Shown: one piece after another, positions 17,131-25,010 of the stretch
How positions within the stretch are numbered: the first letter of the stretch is position 1
Layout: each line of letters opens with the position of its first letter
NCBI GenBank assembly: GCA_031081715.1
Contig: JAVHMA010000010.1
Location: forward strand, 20,713-84,712
Length of the DNA stretch: 64,000 nt
Direction: 5' to 3'
Source of the DNA: Armatimonadota bacterium
GTDB lineage: Bacteria; Sysuimicrobiota; Sysuimicrobiia; Sysuimicrobiales; Humicultoraceae
Position numbers and translations under genes: made by a program
The notes under the pieces: model-generated
Databases searched by the model: none
Seen by the model: the letters and a program-made list of their open reading frames with translations, nothing else
Told to the model about the DNA's origin: nothing

Positions 17131-18026
17131 GCCCGGCGCCTCCGCCGCCGCACCCAGACCCAGTACCACAGGTCGAGCGCGGTCAGCGCGACCAGGACCG
17201 CCACGGTCGCCGGAATCAGGATCCAGTAGAAGACCTGGACCAGGTAGACCAGCGTCGCAAACCGCAGGCTCGGGGCCCGGTGCTCGGTCCAGGCGGTCGC
17301 GAAGAACCGCCCTGCGGTGGCATGGCAGGTGCGGCAGGTCGCCAGGACGTTGGCCGGGCTGACCGTGGAGGCGGGATCGGTCGGCGGCAGCACGCGGTGC
17401 GCGGTGTGGCAGTCGGAGCAGACCGCGGCGGGCGAAGGGCTCATCGGCGTCACGATGCGGTACAGCCGTGTCGTGACGCCGTGGAACTCCTCGGTGTACG
17501 CCTGGTAGACGACGCGGACGCCGTAGCGCGCCATCAACGCTTCGTCGGCATGGCAGTTGCCGCACAGCTCAGGCGCGTTGTTGCGGAACGCCGCGGTCGC
17601 CGGAGGCACCACCTCGTGGGCCGTGTGGCAGGAGGTGCACAGCGGCACGTCCGTGGCGCCGCGGGCGACCGCCCGGCCGTGGCTGCCCGCGGCGTACGCC
17701 GCCGCGGCCTCGGCGTGGCAGGTCGCGCAGATCTGCTGGGCGGCGACCTGATAGGCGCGCGCGCTCCGCGCGGCGCGCGGCGGATGCGGGTAGTCGGTCT
17801 GCCCGGCGTGGCAGGTCACGCACGGCAGCGGGGCGTGGACCGAGGCCCCGAACCGCTGAGGGTGGACCGTGGCGCCCAGCCGGCTGCCGTCGGGGAACGT
17901 GACCTCCGTCCCCGCAGCTTCGTGGCAGCCCAGGCAGGCCGCGTTCTCCTGGGCGACGGCCGCCCTGCCCGCCCACAGCCACGTCACGGCCACGACGGCG
18001 AGGACGGCCAGCCGCGCGCGCCGCAC
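17127..18026 (-). CDS. Heptahaem cytochrome c with C-terminal membrane anchor
   Basis: About 299 residues: signal peptide ending VAQE, seven haem motifs (CLGCH, CVTCH, CATCH, CTSCH, CGNCH, CSDCH, CRTCH) and a C-terminal membrane helix (VFYWILIPATVAVLVALTAL) followed by a basic tail. I prefer the GTG at 18026, four bases after the preceding stop; a TTG at 18050 would overlap that gene by 20 bases. The stop overlaps the cytochrome b start. The pair looks like a quinol:multihaem electron exit module comparable in logic to NrfH/CymA or PhsC systems, but not homologous in haem number. Confidence 0.85.
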   Translation of the reverse strand: MRRARLAVLAVVAVTWLWAGRAAVAQENAACLGCHEAAGTEVTFPDGSRLGATVHPQRFGASVHAPLPCVTCHAGQTDYPHPPRAARSARAYQVAAQQICATCHAEAAAAYAAGSHGRAVARGATDVPLCTSCHTAHEVVPPATAAFRNNAPELCGNCHADEALMARYGVRVVYQAYTEEFHGVTTRLYRIVTPMSPSPAAVCSDCHTAHRVLPPTDPASTVSPANVLATCRTCHATAGRFFATAWTEHRAPSLRFATLVYLVQVFYWILIPATVAVLVALTALDLWYWVWVRRRRRRA

Positions 18027-18030
18027 CGCC

Positions 18031-18246
18031 CTAGCGCCCTCGCAGGACAACGACCGTGGCGTAGATTCCGGCGCCGGCCAGCACCGCCCCCAACAGCACC
18101 GCGGCAGTGTTGACGGCGGCCGAGACCACGTCGCGCCGCGCGCGGCTCTCCCAGGCCCGCCGGCCGCAGTAGACGATCAGGAAGGCGCCGACGGCGCCGA
18201 GCGACCAGAACACGAGCACGGCCAGGGCCAGGCCGACCAGCGTCAC
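18031..18246 (-). CDS. Small two-helix membrane protein, unknown
   Basis: 71 residues from a GTG, with two membrane segments (residues 3-27 and 43-66) separated by a basic loop (RRAWESRARRD). I recognise no family. It lies 13 bases after the aldolase-like gene and four bases before the heptahaem cytochrome, so a structural role in that membrane complex is possible. Confidence 0.6.
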   Translation of the reverse strand: MTLVGLALAVLVFWSLGAVGAFLIVYCGRRAWESRARRDVVSAAVNTAAVLLGAVLAGAGIYATVVVLRGR

Positions 18247-18259
18247 GCGCCGCCTCCGG

Positions 18260-19336
18260 CTAGGTCATCGGCACCCGCGGCAGCAGCCGGCCCTCGATCC
18301 GCGCCAGGATGTCCTGGATCGTCGGGCCGGTGACGGTCATGCCGTGGTTTCGCAGCCCGACCACGGCCCGCGCCGGATCGGGAGCCGCCCGCACCAGGTC
18401 GGCCACCGCCTCGGCGAGCTGCAGCGTGCCGCACGGGTATTGGATCTGCGTGGAGTCGATGCCATCCATCCAGGCGTGGACGTGGATGATCGCGCCCACG
18501 CCGGGGTGCTGGGTGTAGATCATCCAGTGCTCGATCGCGTCCACCGACACGCGCCGTGGCTCGACCCCCGGGGGCACGCTCAGCAGGATGACGTTGCGCT
18601 CGGGGTCATAGCCCTTGACCATGAGGATGTCGCGACCGACCGTCTGGAGGCGCCCCTTGTTGACCCCGCTCGCGCTCATCCAGTAGCGGCGCGCATCCTT
18701 GCGGACGCTGAGGTTGCCGTAGGAGAGGCCGCCGATGCCGAAGAGCCGGCGCACGTGCGCCATGTCGCGCGGCCCGAGGATCTCGTCGATAGGGAACGGC
18801 GCGGGCAGCAGGTTGAGCGCGTCGAGCCGCCGCCCGGCCTCCGCCAGCGCCGCCGACAGCTCGTCGCCCCCCCACAGCTCCGGCTCCAGGTCGGTGTGGA
18901 ACTCGTTGTTGATGACCAGCTGCGCGGAGGCCAGCGGGTAGAGCCGGTCGTAGACCTGTGCGAAGAACGCGGCCTCGTCGGCGTCCTCGATGGTGAAGTA
19001 CCCCTGCTCGAGGGTCACCACGTACGCGCGGGGCGTACCCGCGCCGTCGGTCAGGTAGAGAAGCATATTGGAGAGCGTGCGGACGAGCAGTGGGTAGAGC
19101 GCGGGCAAAATCGGCCCTTCGGGCGGCGGCCCCTCGACCATGCCGACGACGAACGTCGCCTGCGCGCGCCGGCGGAACGGCCTGGGCGCCCCCGGGTCCG
19201 CCATGTGCAGCACGATGCGGGGCACCTCGCCCGGTCCTGCCTCCTCCAACCCCCTGGCCAGGAGCACGCGCCGCAGCCCCTCCACGAACCAGCGCTGGCG
19301 GGCGGTGCGTGCGTGGCCGGATGTCGCGAACGTCAT
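18260..19336 (-). CDS. Class II aldolase/adducin-domain protein with an extra N-terminal domain
   Basis: A 358-residue protein. The C-terminal half reads as a class II aldolase: GGLSYGNLS, SASGVNKG, the metal-binding HVH of IIHVHAWMDG and NHG of LRNHGMT. This family includes sugar-phosphate aldolases, epimerases and decarboxylases. The first 170 residues, with segments such as LPALYPLLVRTLSNMLLYL, are not aldolase-like, and I do not recognise them. It lies 15 bases after a response-regulator gene in a respiratory run, where a sugar aldolase is unexpected. The reaction is unknown. Confidence 0.72.
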   Translation of the reverse strand: MTFATSGHARTARQRWFVEGLRRVLLARGLEEAGPGEVPRIVLHMADPGAPRPFRRRAQATFVVGMVEGPPPEGPILPALYPLLVRTLSNMLLYLTDGAGTPRAYVVTLEQGYFTIEDADEAAFFAQVYDRLYPLASAQLVINNEFHTDLEPELWGGDELSAALAEAGRRLDALNLLPAPFPIDEILGPRDMAHVRRLFGIGGLSYGNLSVRKDARRYWMSASGVNKGRLQTVGRDILMVKGYDPERNVILLSVPPGVEPRRVSVDAIEHWMIYTQHPGVGAIIHVHAWMDGIDSTQIQYPCGTLQLAEAVADLVRAAPDPARAVVGLRNHGMTVTGPTIQDILARIEGRLLPRVPMT

Positions 19337-19351
19337 GGTCCCCCCGCGGTC

Positions 19352-20008
19352 CTACGGATCGATGAGCCCGACGCGGATCGCGTACCGCACCAGCTCGGTG
19401 CGATCGTGCAGTCCCAGCTTCTCGAAGATATGGGCGCGGTGCGTCTGAACCGTCTTGATGCTGATGTACAGCCGGGCCGCGATCTCGGCGTTCGTGTGGC
19501 CTTCCGCGATGAGCGCCAGGACCTCGCGCTCGCGGGCGGTCAGGCCGTCGTACGAGGTGCGCGGGGCCTCCCCCCGCTGCAGGCGCCGCAGGTAGTCCTC
19601 GACGACCCCCTTGGCCGCCGACGGGTAGAGGAACGGTTCGCCGCGCACCGCCGCGCGCACGGCGTCCACCAGGTCGGTCGCCGCGGCGCGCTTGAGCACG
19701 TAGCCCGCCGCGCCCGCGCGCAGGAGCTGGAAGACGTAGTGGTCGTCCTCGTGCATGGTCAGCGCCACCACGTTCACCTCTGGCGCGCGCTGGCGGATGC
19801 GCTGGGTCGCCTCGATCCCGTTCATCCCCGGCATGCTGATGTCCATGATGACCACGTCGGGGTGCAGCGACTGCGCCATGGCCACCGCGTCCTCGCCGCC
19901 GCCCGCCTCCCCCACCACCTGAATGTCCGGGTGGGCCGAGAGGATCATGCGCACGCCCTCGCGGACAATGGCGTGATCGTCCGCGATCACCACGCGGATC
20001 CGCCTCAT
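19352..20008 (-). CDS. NarL/FixJ-type response regulator
   Basis: A 218-residue regulator with a receiver domain (acidic pocket in IADDH; the phosphorylated Asp in DVVIMDISMPG; Lys in YVLKRA) and a LuxR-type helix-turn-helix (LTAREREVLALIAEGHTNAEIA). The ATG at 20008 overlaps the kinase stop (ATGA). It would be phosphorylated by the kinase encoded directly upstream and control transcription, plausibly of the surrounding respiratory genes. Confidence 0.92.
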   Translation of the reverse strand: MRRIRVVIADDHAIVREGVRMILSAHPDIQVVGEAGGGEDAVAMAQSLHPDVVIMDISMPGMNGIEATQRIRQRAPEVNVVALTMHEDDHYVFQLLRAGAAGYVLKRAAATDLVDAVRAAVRGEPFLYPSAAKGVVEDYLRRLQRGEAPRTSYDGLTAREREVLALIAEGHTNAEIAARLYISIKTVQTHRAHIFEKLGLHDRTELVRYAIRVGLIDP

Positions 20009-21771
20009 CCCGCCGTCGGTTCGTCGCGCACCGGCAGGACCGCGCTCACGCGCGTGCCCACGCCCGGCGTGGACTGGACTTCCCATTGCCCTCCCACCAG
20101 TTCCACGCGCTCCTGCATGCCGAGCAGACCCAGGCCGCCGCGCCCCGTGGACCGCGGCCGGGTCGGATCGAACCCCCGGCCGTTGTCTTCAATGCGGATG
20201 CGCAGCTCCCTCCCGTCGAGCGCGACGTCCACGGACACGGACGACGCCTCGGCGTGCCGCAGGACGTTGGTGAGCGCCTCCTGGACCAGCCGGAACGCCA
20301 CCGTCTCCAGCCCCGCGGGCAGGCGGCCGCTCAGGCCGCGCACCGACAGTGTCCACGCGATGCCCCGCGGATCGAGCAGGTTCTTGGCGTACCAGCGGAG
20401 GGCCGCGGCCAGCCCCAGGTCGTCGAGGATCGACGGCCGCAGATCGTAGATCAGGCGTCGGATCTCCGCGAGCGTGCGCTCCGCCAGCTCGCGGAGCTGG
20501 CCGAGCTGGGCCCTGAGCCGCTCGCCCGAGGGCTCCTGAACCGCCAGCTCCAGGTTGACGATCAGCGCGGTGAGCGCCTGGCCCGTCTCGTCGTGCAGCT
20601 CGCGCGCGATGCGGCGGCGCTCGTCCTCGTGGGCGGTGAGCAACTTCTCCAGCAGCTCGCCGCGCAGCCGCTCCTTCGCCGCCACCTCGTCGAACAACAG
20701 GCCCCGCTCCACCGCCAGGCCGATCTGGTGGCCCACGGCCGAGAGCATCTGGAGCTGGCGCTCGTCGAAGGTACGGCCGCCCGGGAGGACCAGGTTCATC
20801 AGCCCGACCACCGAGGCGCTCGCCCGCAGCGGCACGCTGGCGTGCCGCCGGTGGGGCAACCCGGCGCGTTCCATGCGCTGGCAGTCCACGATGTTGACCG
20901 CGAGCGGCAGCTCGCCGGCGGCGAGCATGCGCAGGCAGCGGCACTCGCCGGCCATGGCGGCCGCGCCGTCGGCGGCGAGCGGCGGCGGCAGGCCGTGGGT
21001 CGCCGCGAGCGCGTACCGGTCGCGGTCGCGCAGGAACACCCAGCCGCTCTCCAGCCCCAGCAACGAGACCACCAGCCCCAGCACTTCGCGCAACGCTTCG
21101 CGCGCGTCGCGCAGGCGGTTGAGGAGGCCGGCGATGGCGCTCATGAGCTCGAGCTCGCGCACGTCGTGCCAACTGCGCAGCACGAGCCCAACGCCCAGCA
21201 GGATCGTGAACAGACCGGCCGCCCCGCCGGCGGCCAGCGCCCCCCAGCCCAGCGGCCGCATGAACGGGTAACCGAGCTCGACCAGACCGGTCAGGGCGAA
21301 CCCCCAGCGGACCAGGCGGGCGGCGAGGTCGTCGCGACCCGCCTCCCCCCGGCGGTACGAGTCGGCCACAGCCAGAAAGGCGAGCGCGGTGGCGCCGGCC
21401 GCGGGCACCGACGCCCAGGGCCAGGTCGCTCCGGCGGCGACGAGGGGCCAGACCGCGGCCACGGCGAGCGTCGCGCCCAGGACCGCCGCGGCGAGCCGTC
21501 CGCGGTTGGCGGGGAACGAACCGAAGAGAATCAAGGCGGGCCCCAGCGTCAACGCCCAGCGGCCCGCCAGCCCCGCGGCCGCGGGCGCGGCCGGCAGCAG
21601 CAGCTCAACCCCGGAGCGGGCCGCGAGCAACGCGTAGGCCAGCGCCCACAGCCCGGCCAACCGCCGGCGCGTCTCCAGGTAGCGCAACAAGAGGAAGAGC
21701 GTGAGCGCCAGGTGGCTCCCGACGCCCAGCGCGATGACGTTGAGGGCCCAGGGTAGGTCGACGAGGCTCAC
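20005..21771 (-). CDS. Membrane histidine kinase with GAF domain, NarX-like
   Basis: A 588-residue kinase from a GTG. Residues 1-200 hold about seven hydrophobic segments. A GAF-type domain follows (about 225-365), then a HisKA_3 dimerisation segment (RRRIARELHDETGQALTAL) and an ATPase domain with EDNGRGFDP and GGLGLLGM. The GAF domain contains Cys277, Cys279 (CRC) and Cys297, a spacing that recalls Fe-S-binding GAF sensors of oxygen/redox state. The kinase sits 18 bases after the polyprenyl synthase gene. Redox or quinone sensing is an inference from the Cys residues and the context. Confidence 0.9.
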   Translation of the reverse strand: MSLVDLPWALNVIALGVGSHLALTLFLLLRYLETRRRLAGLWALAYALLAARSGVELLLPAAPAAAGLAGRWALTLGPALILFGSFPANRGRLAAAVLGATLAVAAVWPLVAAGATWPWASVPAAGATALAFLAVADSYRRGEAGRDDLAARLVRWGFALTGLVELGYPFMRPLGWGALAAGGAAGLFTILLGVGLVLRSWHDVRELELMSAIAGLLNRLRDAREALREVLGLVVSLLGLESGWVFLRDRDRYALAATHGLPPPLAADGAAAMAGECRCLRMLAAGELPLAVNIVDCQRMERAGLPHRRHASVPLRASASVVGLMNLVLPGGRTFDERQLQMLSAVGHQIGLAVERGLLFDEVAAKERLRGELLEKLLTAHEDERRRIARELHDETGQALTALIVNLELAVQEPSGERLRAQLGQLRELAERTLAEIRRLIYDLRPSILDDLGLAAALRWYAKNLLDPRGIAWTLSVRGLSGRLPAGLETVAFRLVQEALTNVLRHAEASSVSVDVALDGRELRIRIEDNGRGFDPTRPRSTGRGGLGLLGMQERVELVGGQWEVQSTPGVGTRVSAVLPVRDEPTAG

Positions 21772-21789
21772 CGCCCGGCCACGGCCCCG

Positions 21790-22767
21790 CTAGCGGGCCC
21801 GGACGAGCACGAACTCGGCGAGCTCCCGGAGGCTGGCGGCCGCGGGGGTGGCGGGCAGCGGCGCGAGCGCCGCGGTGGCGCGGCGGGCGAAGGTGGCCGC
21901 GGTGTCCAGCGCGTGCCGGACCCCGCCGTAGCGGTCAACGATCGCGCGGAGCTCCTGGTGGGCGCCGTCGCCGGAGGCGTGGCGGACCAGCGCGCGCAGG
22001 CGCTGCCGGTCGCCCTCGTCAGCGCGCCGCAACGCGGTGATTACCGGTAGGGTGACTCTGCCGGCGTCGATGTCGCTCCCGATCGGCTTGCCGAGCGCCT
22101 CCGGCGTGCCGGTCAGGTCGAGGGCATCATCGGTGATCTGGAACGCCTGGCCCCAGCGCAGGCCGAACTCGGCGAGCGCGCCCGCGACGTCGGGCCCCGC
22201 GCCCGCGATCAGCGCACCGGCCCGGCACGCCGCGGAGAACAGTCGCGCCGTCTTGCCTTCGATGATCGCGAAGTAGGTGGCCTCGTCCTCGTGGGGCTCG
22301 CCGCCCAGCTTCACCGCGGTAATCTCCGCCTGGCTCATCGCGACCGCGGCCTGTGCGATCGTGGGGGCGACCTCGGGGTGGCGAATACGGCTGACCAGGT
22401 CGAACGCGGTGGCGAACAGGTAGTCGCCGAGCAGCACCGCCACCTGGTTGCCCCACAGCATGTTCACCGTGGCGACGCCCCGCCGCAGCTCCGCGACGTC
22501 GATGATGTCGTCGTGGATCAGCGACGCGATGTGGATGAGCTCGACCGTGCCCGCCAGCCAGAGTCGCTGCTCATCCGCCCCGCCGCACGCCGCGGCCGAG
22601 AGCAGGGCGAGCGCCGGCCGTACGAGCTTCCCGCGCGAGGCCAGCACGTGCCCGACCAGTTCGCCGACGAACGGGTCCTCGGAGGCCAGCTCGCGCCGCA
22701 GCACACCGTCGAGAGCCTCCAGGTCGCCGGCGACGGGCCGGTAGATCGTGGCGAGGTCCGTGGCCAT
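21790..22767 (-). CDS. Polyprenyl diphosphate synthase (quinone side chain)
   Basis: A 325-residue trans-isoprenyl diphosphate synthase with the two Asp-rich motifs (LIHDDIIDVAELRR region and ITDDALDLTG), the GNQVAVLLGDYLF segment and GEP/GKTA lysine motifs. It elongates an allylic diphosphate; homologues of this length (IspB/HepT/HepS2 type) make menaquinone or ubiquinone tails. Its place inside the bc-complex gene run, 16 bases after the small membrane peptide gene, supports quinone synthesis. Confidence 0.9.
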   Translation of the reverse strand: MATDLATIYRPVAGDLEALDGVLRRELASEDPFVGELVGHVLASRGKLVRPALALLSAAACGGADEQRLWLAGTVELIHIASLIHDDIIDVAELRRGVATVNMLWGNQVAVLLGDYLFATAFDLVSRIRHPEVAPTIAQAAVAMSQAEITAVKLGGEPHEDEATYFAIIEGKTARLFSAACRAGALIAGAGPDVAGALAEFGLRWGQAFQITDDALDLTGTPEALGKPIGSDIDAGRVTLPVITALRRADEGDRQRLRALVRHASGDGAHQELRAIVDRYGGVRHALDTAATFARRATAALAPLPATPAAASLRELAEFVLVRAR

Positions 22768-22783
22768 CCCCGGGCCGCTGCGG

Positions 22784-22891
22784 CTAGGCCTCGGCGATCA
22801 GTCCGAACGACGCCACGAAGAGGAGCAGCAGGAAGAACAGCGCGTAGAAGATCAGGTAGCCGATCCAGACGCCGAGCGCGCGGCGCGTCAC
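22784..22891 (-). CDS. 35-residue membrane peptide, possible complex subunit
   Basis: A short frame from a GTG at 22891 (overlapping the MvhD-like stop as GTGA) to a TAG at 22784. It reads VTRRALGVWIGYLIFYALFF and continues LLLLFVASFGLIAEA: two basic residues, then a single membrane helix. Translational coupling and a clean hydrophobic profile make it a credible small subunit, like those of bc1/b6f complexes. No family is recognisable at this length. Confidence 0.6.
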   Translation of the reverse strand: MTRRALGVWIGYLIFYALFFLLLLFVASFGLIAEA

Positions 22892-23355
22892 GAGCCGCCC
22901 TCCTCGGCCGAGGCCCGGGCGGGCGCCGCGGGGCGGGCGGCGGCGGGCGCCGGCGGCCGCAGCCGCCCGAGCGCGTCGAGCAGACCGGCGACATCCGCCA
23001 GGAACGCCTCGCGGTCGTGCAGCCCGTGCGCGAGCATCGTCAGGCGTTCCGGCTCGACCTTGCGGCGCTGCAGCCGGCGCTGGAGCTGCTCGATGCGCTC
23101 CTGCATCAGGTAGTTCCCCTCGCGGTTCAGGCAGTCGCCGTAGGGGCAGCCGACCACAAAGACGCCGTCAGCGCCCGCGCGGAGCGCGTCCTCCAGCCAC
23201 GACGGGCGGATGAACCCCGAGCAGGGCACGCGGATGAGCACGACCGACGGGTGGGCGTGCAGCCGACCCGCCTCGTCGGTGAGCCCGGCCGTGGCCACGG
23301 CCCAGTCGCATACGAACCCGACCACGCGGGGGGCCCCTGCGGCCGCGGCGCTCAC
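22888..23355 (-). CDS. MvhD/FlpD-like Fe-S electron-transfer subunit
   Basis: A 155-residue protein of the methyl-viologen-reducing hydrogenase delta-subunit family. Four Cys are visible: Cys16 (FVCDWA), Cys45 (VPCSG), Cys70 and Cys75 (GCPYGDC), followed by the family-typical LNREGNYLMQERIEQLQ. The second Cys of the usual CxxC at the N-terminus is Ala here. MvhD passes electrons from a hydrogenase or formate dehydrogenase to heterodisulfide reductase in flavin-based bifurcating complexes. Here the GTG start overlaps the stop of a cytochrome b-ferredoxin gene, and no hydrogenase or HdrA is nearby, so it probably docks to that ferredoxin domain. A Pro/Ala-rich tail ends the protein. Confidence 0.82.
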   Translation of the reverse strand: MSAAAAGAPRVVGFVCDWAVATAGLTDEAGRLHAHPSVVLIRVPCSGFIRPSWLEDALRAGADGVFVVGCPYGDCLNREGNYLMQERIEQLQRRLQRRKVEPERLTMLAHGLHDREAFLADVAGLLDALGRLRPPAPAAARPAAPARASAEEGGS

Positions 23356-24509
23356 GCGCGCACCGCCTCGGCGACGCGCCGCTGGAGGTCGCTCTCCATA
23401 AACGCCGGCAGCTCCAGCGCCTCGAACGGGCACGCGCCGATACAGATGCCGCACTCCACGCAGCGCGAGTCGATGACGACGGCCAGCAGCTTGCGATTGG
23501 CGGCCGCGCGCGTCGCGCCGGGGTACGGCGAGGGGACCATGACGATCGCGTTGTACGGGCAGTCGTAGTAGCAGAGCTCGCAGCCGGTGCAGTTGCCGTC
23601 CACCACCTGCGCCACGCCCGCGTGCCGGATGCCCATCGCGTGCGGATCCTCGCGGTTGACGTACGGGATCGCGAACCCCGCCACGAAGAGCAGCCCGATG
23701 CCCGCGACGATCAGGAACGGCGGGACGTAGCCCGCCAGCCAGAAGGGCAGCAGGTAGAAGACGTCGAGCCACATGGTCGTGGGCTGCACACCCGGCTGCG
23801 CGGGCGTCCCGGAGACCGCCGGGACAACGGCGGCCAGCAGGGTCACGATCCCAAGCGAGGTCAGCACCCAGGTCGCCGGCGGCCACACCTTGGGGTGCCG
23901 GAGCCGCACGTAGTGCCACCACAGCAGCACGTACAGCGCCGACGCCGGGCCGACGTGAAGCAGCAGCATGCGCGGCATCGTCTCGTCGGAGATGCCCGGG
24001 CCCGCCTGGAGCACCCACGCGAAGCGCTCGCCGACCAGGGGGATCGAGCGCATCAGCCGGACCAGCTCCGAGAACACGACCAGGGCTCGCTCGTCCCAGA
24101 CCAGGATATAGCCGGTCACCCCGACGAAGCCGCCGAAGAGCAGGAGGAACATGCCGGAGATCCACGGGCTGTCGCGCGCGAACAGGTAGCGATCGGTGAA
24201 CCAGTTGCGGAACAGGTGGAGCAGCGCCGCGATGATGAACGCGTCCGCGGAGTACCGGTGGATGCCGCGGATCAGGCCGCCGTAGGGCACCTGCTCGGTC
24301 AGATACGCCACCGAGGCATGGGCGCCGTTGAGGCTCGGCACATAGTAGAAGAAAATGAAGATGCCCGACAGGACCAGGACGAAGAGGAAGAGGTTGGTCA
24401 GGCCGCCCGTGTAGTAGAGCGGGTTGAGGTCGGACGGGTAGACGCGGTTGATCCACACGTCCAGCCCGAGTGTCCAGCGTTGCAACGCGGTCAGGTATCG
24501 ACGGTACAC
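23352..24509 (-). CDS. Cytochrome b (b6-type) fused to a 2[4Fe-4S] ferredoxin
   Basis: A 385-residue protein. Residues 1-280 are a cytochrome b with about seven helices. All four haem ligands are present: His84 and His98 (spacing 14) and His185 and His199 (spacing 14), so two b haems are expected. The PEWY quinol-site motif is absent (LDVF near 248-251). Residues 300-370 form a ferredoxin with CTGCELCYYDC (Cys307, 310, 313, 317) and CVECGICIGAC (Cys350, 353, 356, 360). The fusion would join a membrane haem chain to an Fe-S relay on one membrane face. It starts with GTG, ten bases after a small membrane protein gene, and its stop overlaps the MvhD-like start. Confidence 0.9.
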   Translation of the reverse strand: MYRRYLTALQRWTLGLDVWINRVYPSDLNPLYYTGGLTNLFLFVLVLSGIFIFFYYVPSLNGAHASVAYLTEQVPYGGLIRGIHRYSADAFIIAALLHLFRNWFTDRYLFARDSPWISGMFLLLFGGFVGVTGYILVWDERALVVFSELVRLMRSIPLVGERFAWVLQAGPGISDETMPRMLLLHVGPASALYVLLWWHYVRLRHPKVWPPATWVLTSLGIVTLLAAVVPAVSGTPAQPGVQPTTMWLDVFYLLPFWLAGYVPPFLIVAGIGLLFVAGFAIPYVNREDPHAMGIRHAGVAQVVDGNCTGCELCYYDCPYNAIVMVPSPYPGATRAAANRKLLAVVIDSRCVECGICIGACPFEALELPAFMESDLQRRVAEAVRA

Positions 24510-24519
24510 GCCGGCCCCC

Positions 24520-24744
24520 CTAGCGCTCGGCCCGCCGCGGGCCGATCATGCCCATCTTGCGGAGCAGGAGCAGGAGCAGCCCGTAGACGATGAAGATAGT
24601 CCCCAGCGCCGCGCCCCCGATCTGCCAGTACACCCGCCGCTCGGGCGACCCCAGGATCTCGCTGATGACAATGACCAACGCGCACGCAAGGCCCACGGCC
24701 GACAGCACAACGACCCCCGGGGCGTAGCGGCTGCGGTCAGACAC
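24520..24744 (-). CDS. Small two-helix membrane protein of the bc gene run
   Basis: 74 residues from a GTG at 24744 that overlaps the previous gene by eight bases. Two membrane segments (about 10-28 and 41-62) and a basic C-terminus (RKMGMIGPRRAER) are visible. I recognise no family. It sits between the two cytochrome b genes and is likely a small subunit of that complex. Confidence 0.65.
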   Translation of the reverse strand: MSDRSRYAPGVVVLSAVGLACALVIVISEILGSPERRVYWQIGGAALGTIFIVYGLLLLLLRKMGMIGPRRAER

Positions 24745-25006
24745 GGCGAGAGCCCTCCGGCCGGCCCCGGTCCAGGATGCGGTCGAACAGCGCCACCGGC
24801 CGCCGCACGCGGCCGGCGGCGCGGTCCGCGGCGTAGATCAGCAGCGCGAGATACACCATGCTCCCCAGGAAGAGCACCATCCACCCCAGCGCCTCCAGCG
24901 ACCCGTACAGCCGCGCGCCGTCGAGCGCCGCGCGCACACCCTGCCACAGCCGCGAGAACGACGCGACCGCAGCGGCGAACACCGCCCAGGAGAGCGCCGT
25001 CCGCAT
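24737..25006 (-). CDS. Small two-helix membrane protein next to the cytochrome b gene
   Basis: 89 residues from an ATG at 25006, four bases after the cytochrome b stop. A hydrophobic segment at 5-20 and another at 40-60 (LGWMVLFLGSMVYLALLIYA) flank an amphipathic stretch; the tail is basic. No family is recognised. The position suggests a subunit role. Confidence 0.65.
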   Translation of the reverse strand: MRTALSWAVFAAAVASFSRLWQGVRAALDGARLYGSLEALGWMVLFLGSMVYLALLIYAADRAAGRVRRPVALFDRILDRGRPEGSRRV

Positions 25007-25010
25007 CGCG

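Noticed and set aside
18027..18050. TTG at 18050 as the start of the heptahaem cytochrome
   Set aside because: It would overlap the previous gene by 20 bases; the GTG at 18026 gives a better-shaped signal peptide, though the choice is not certain.
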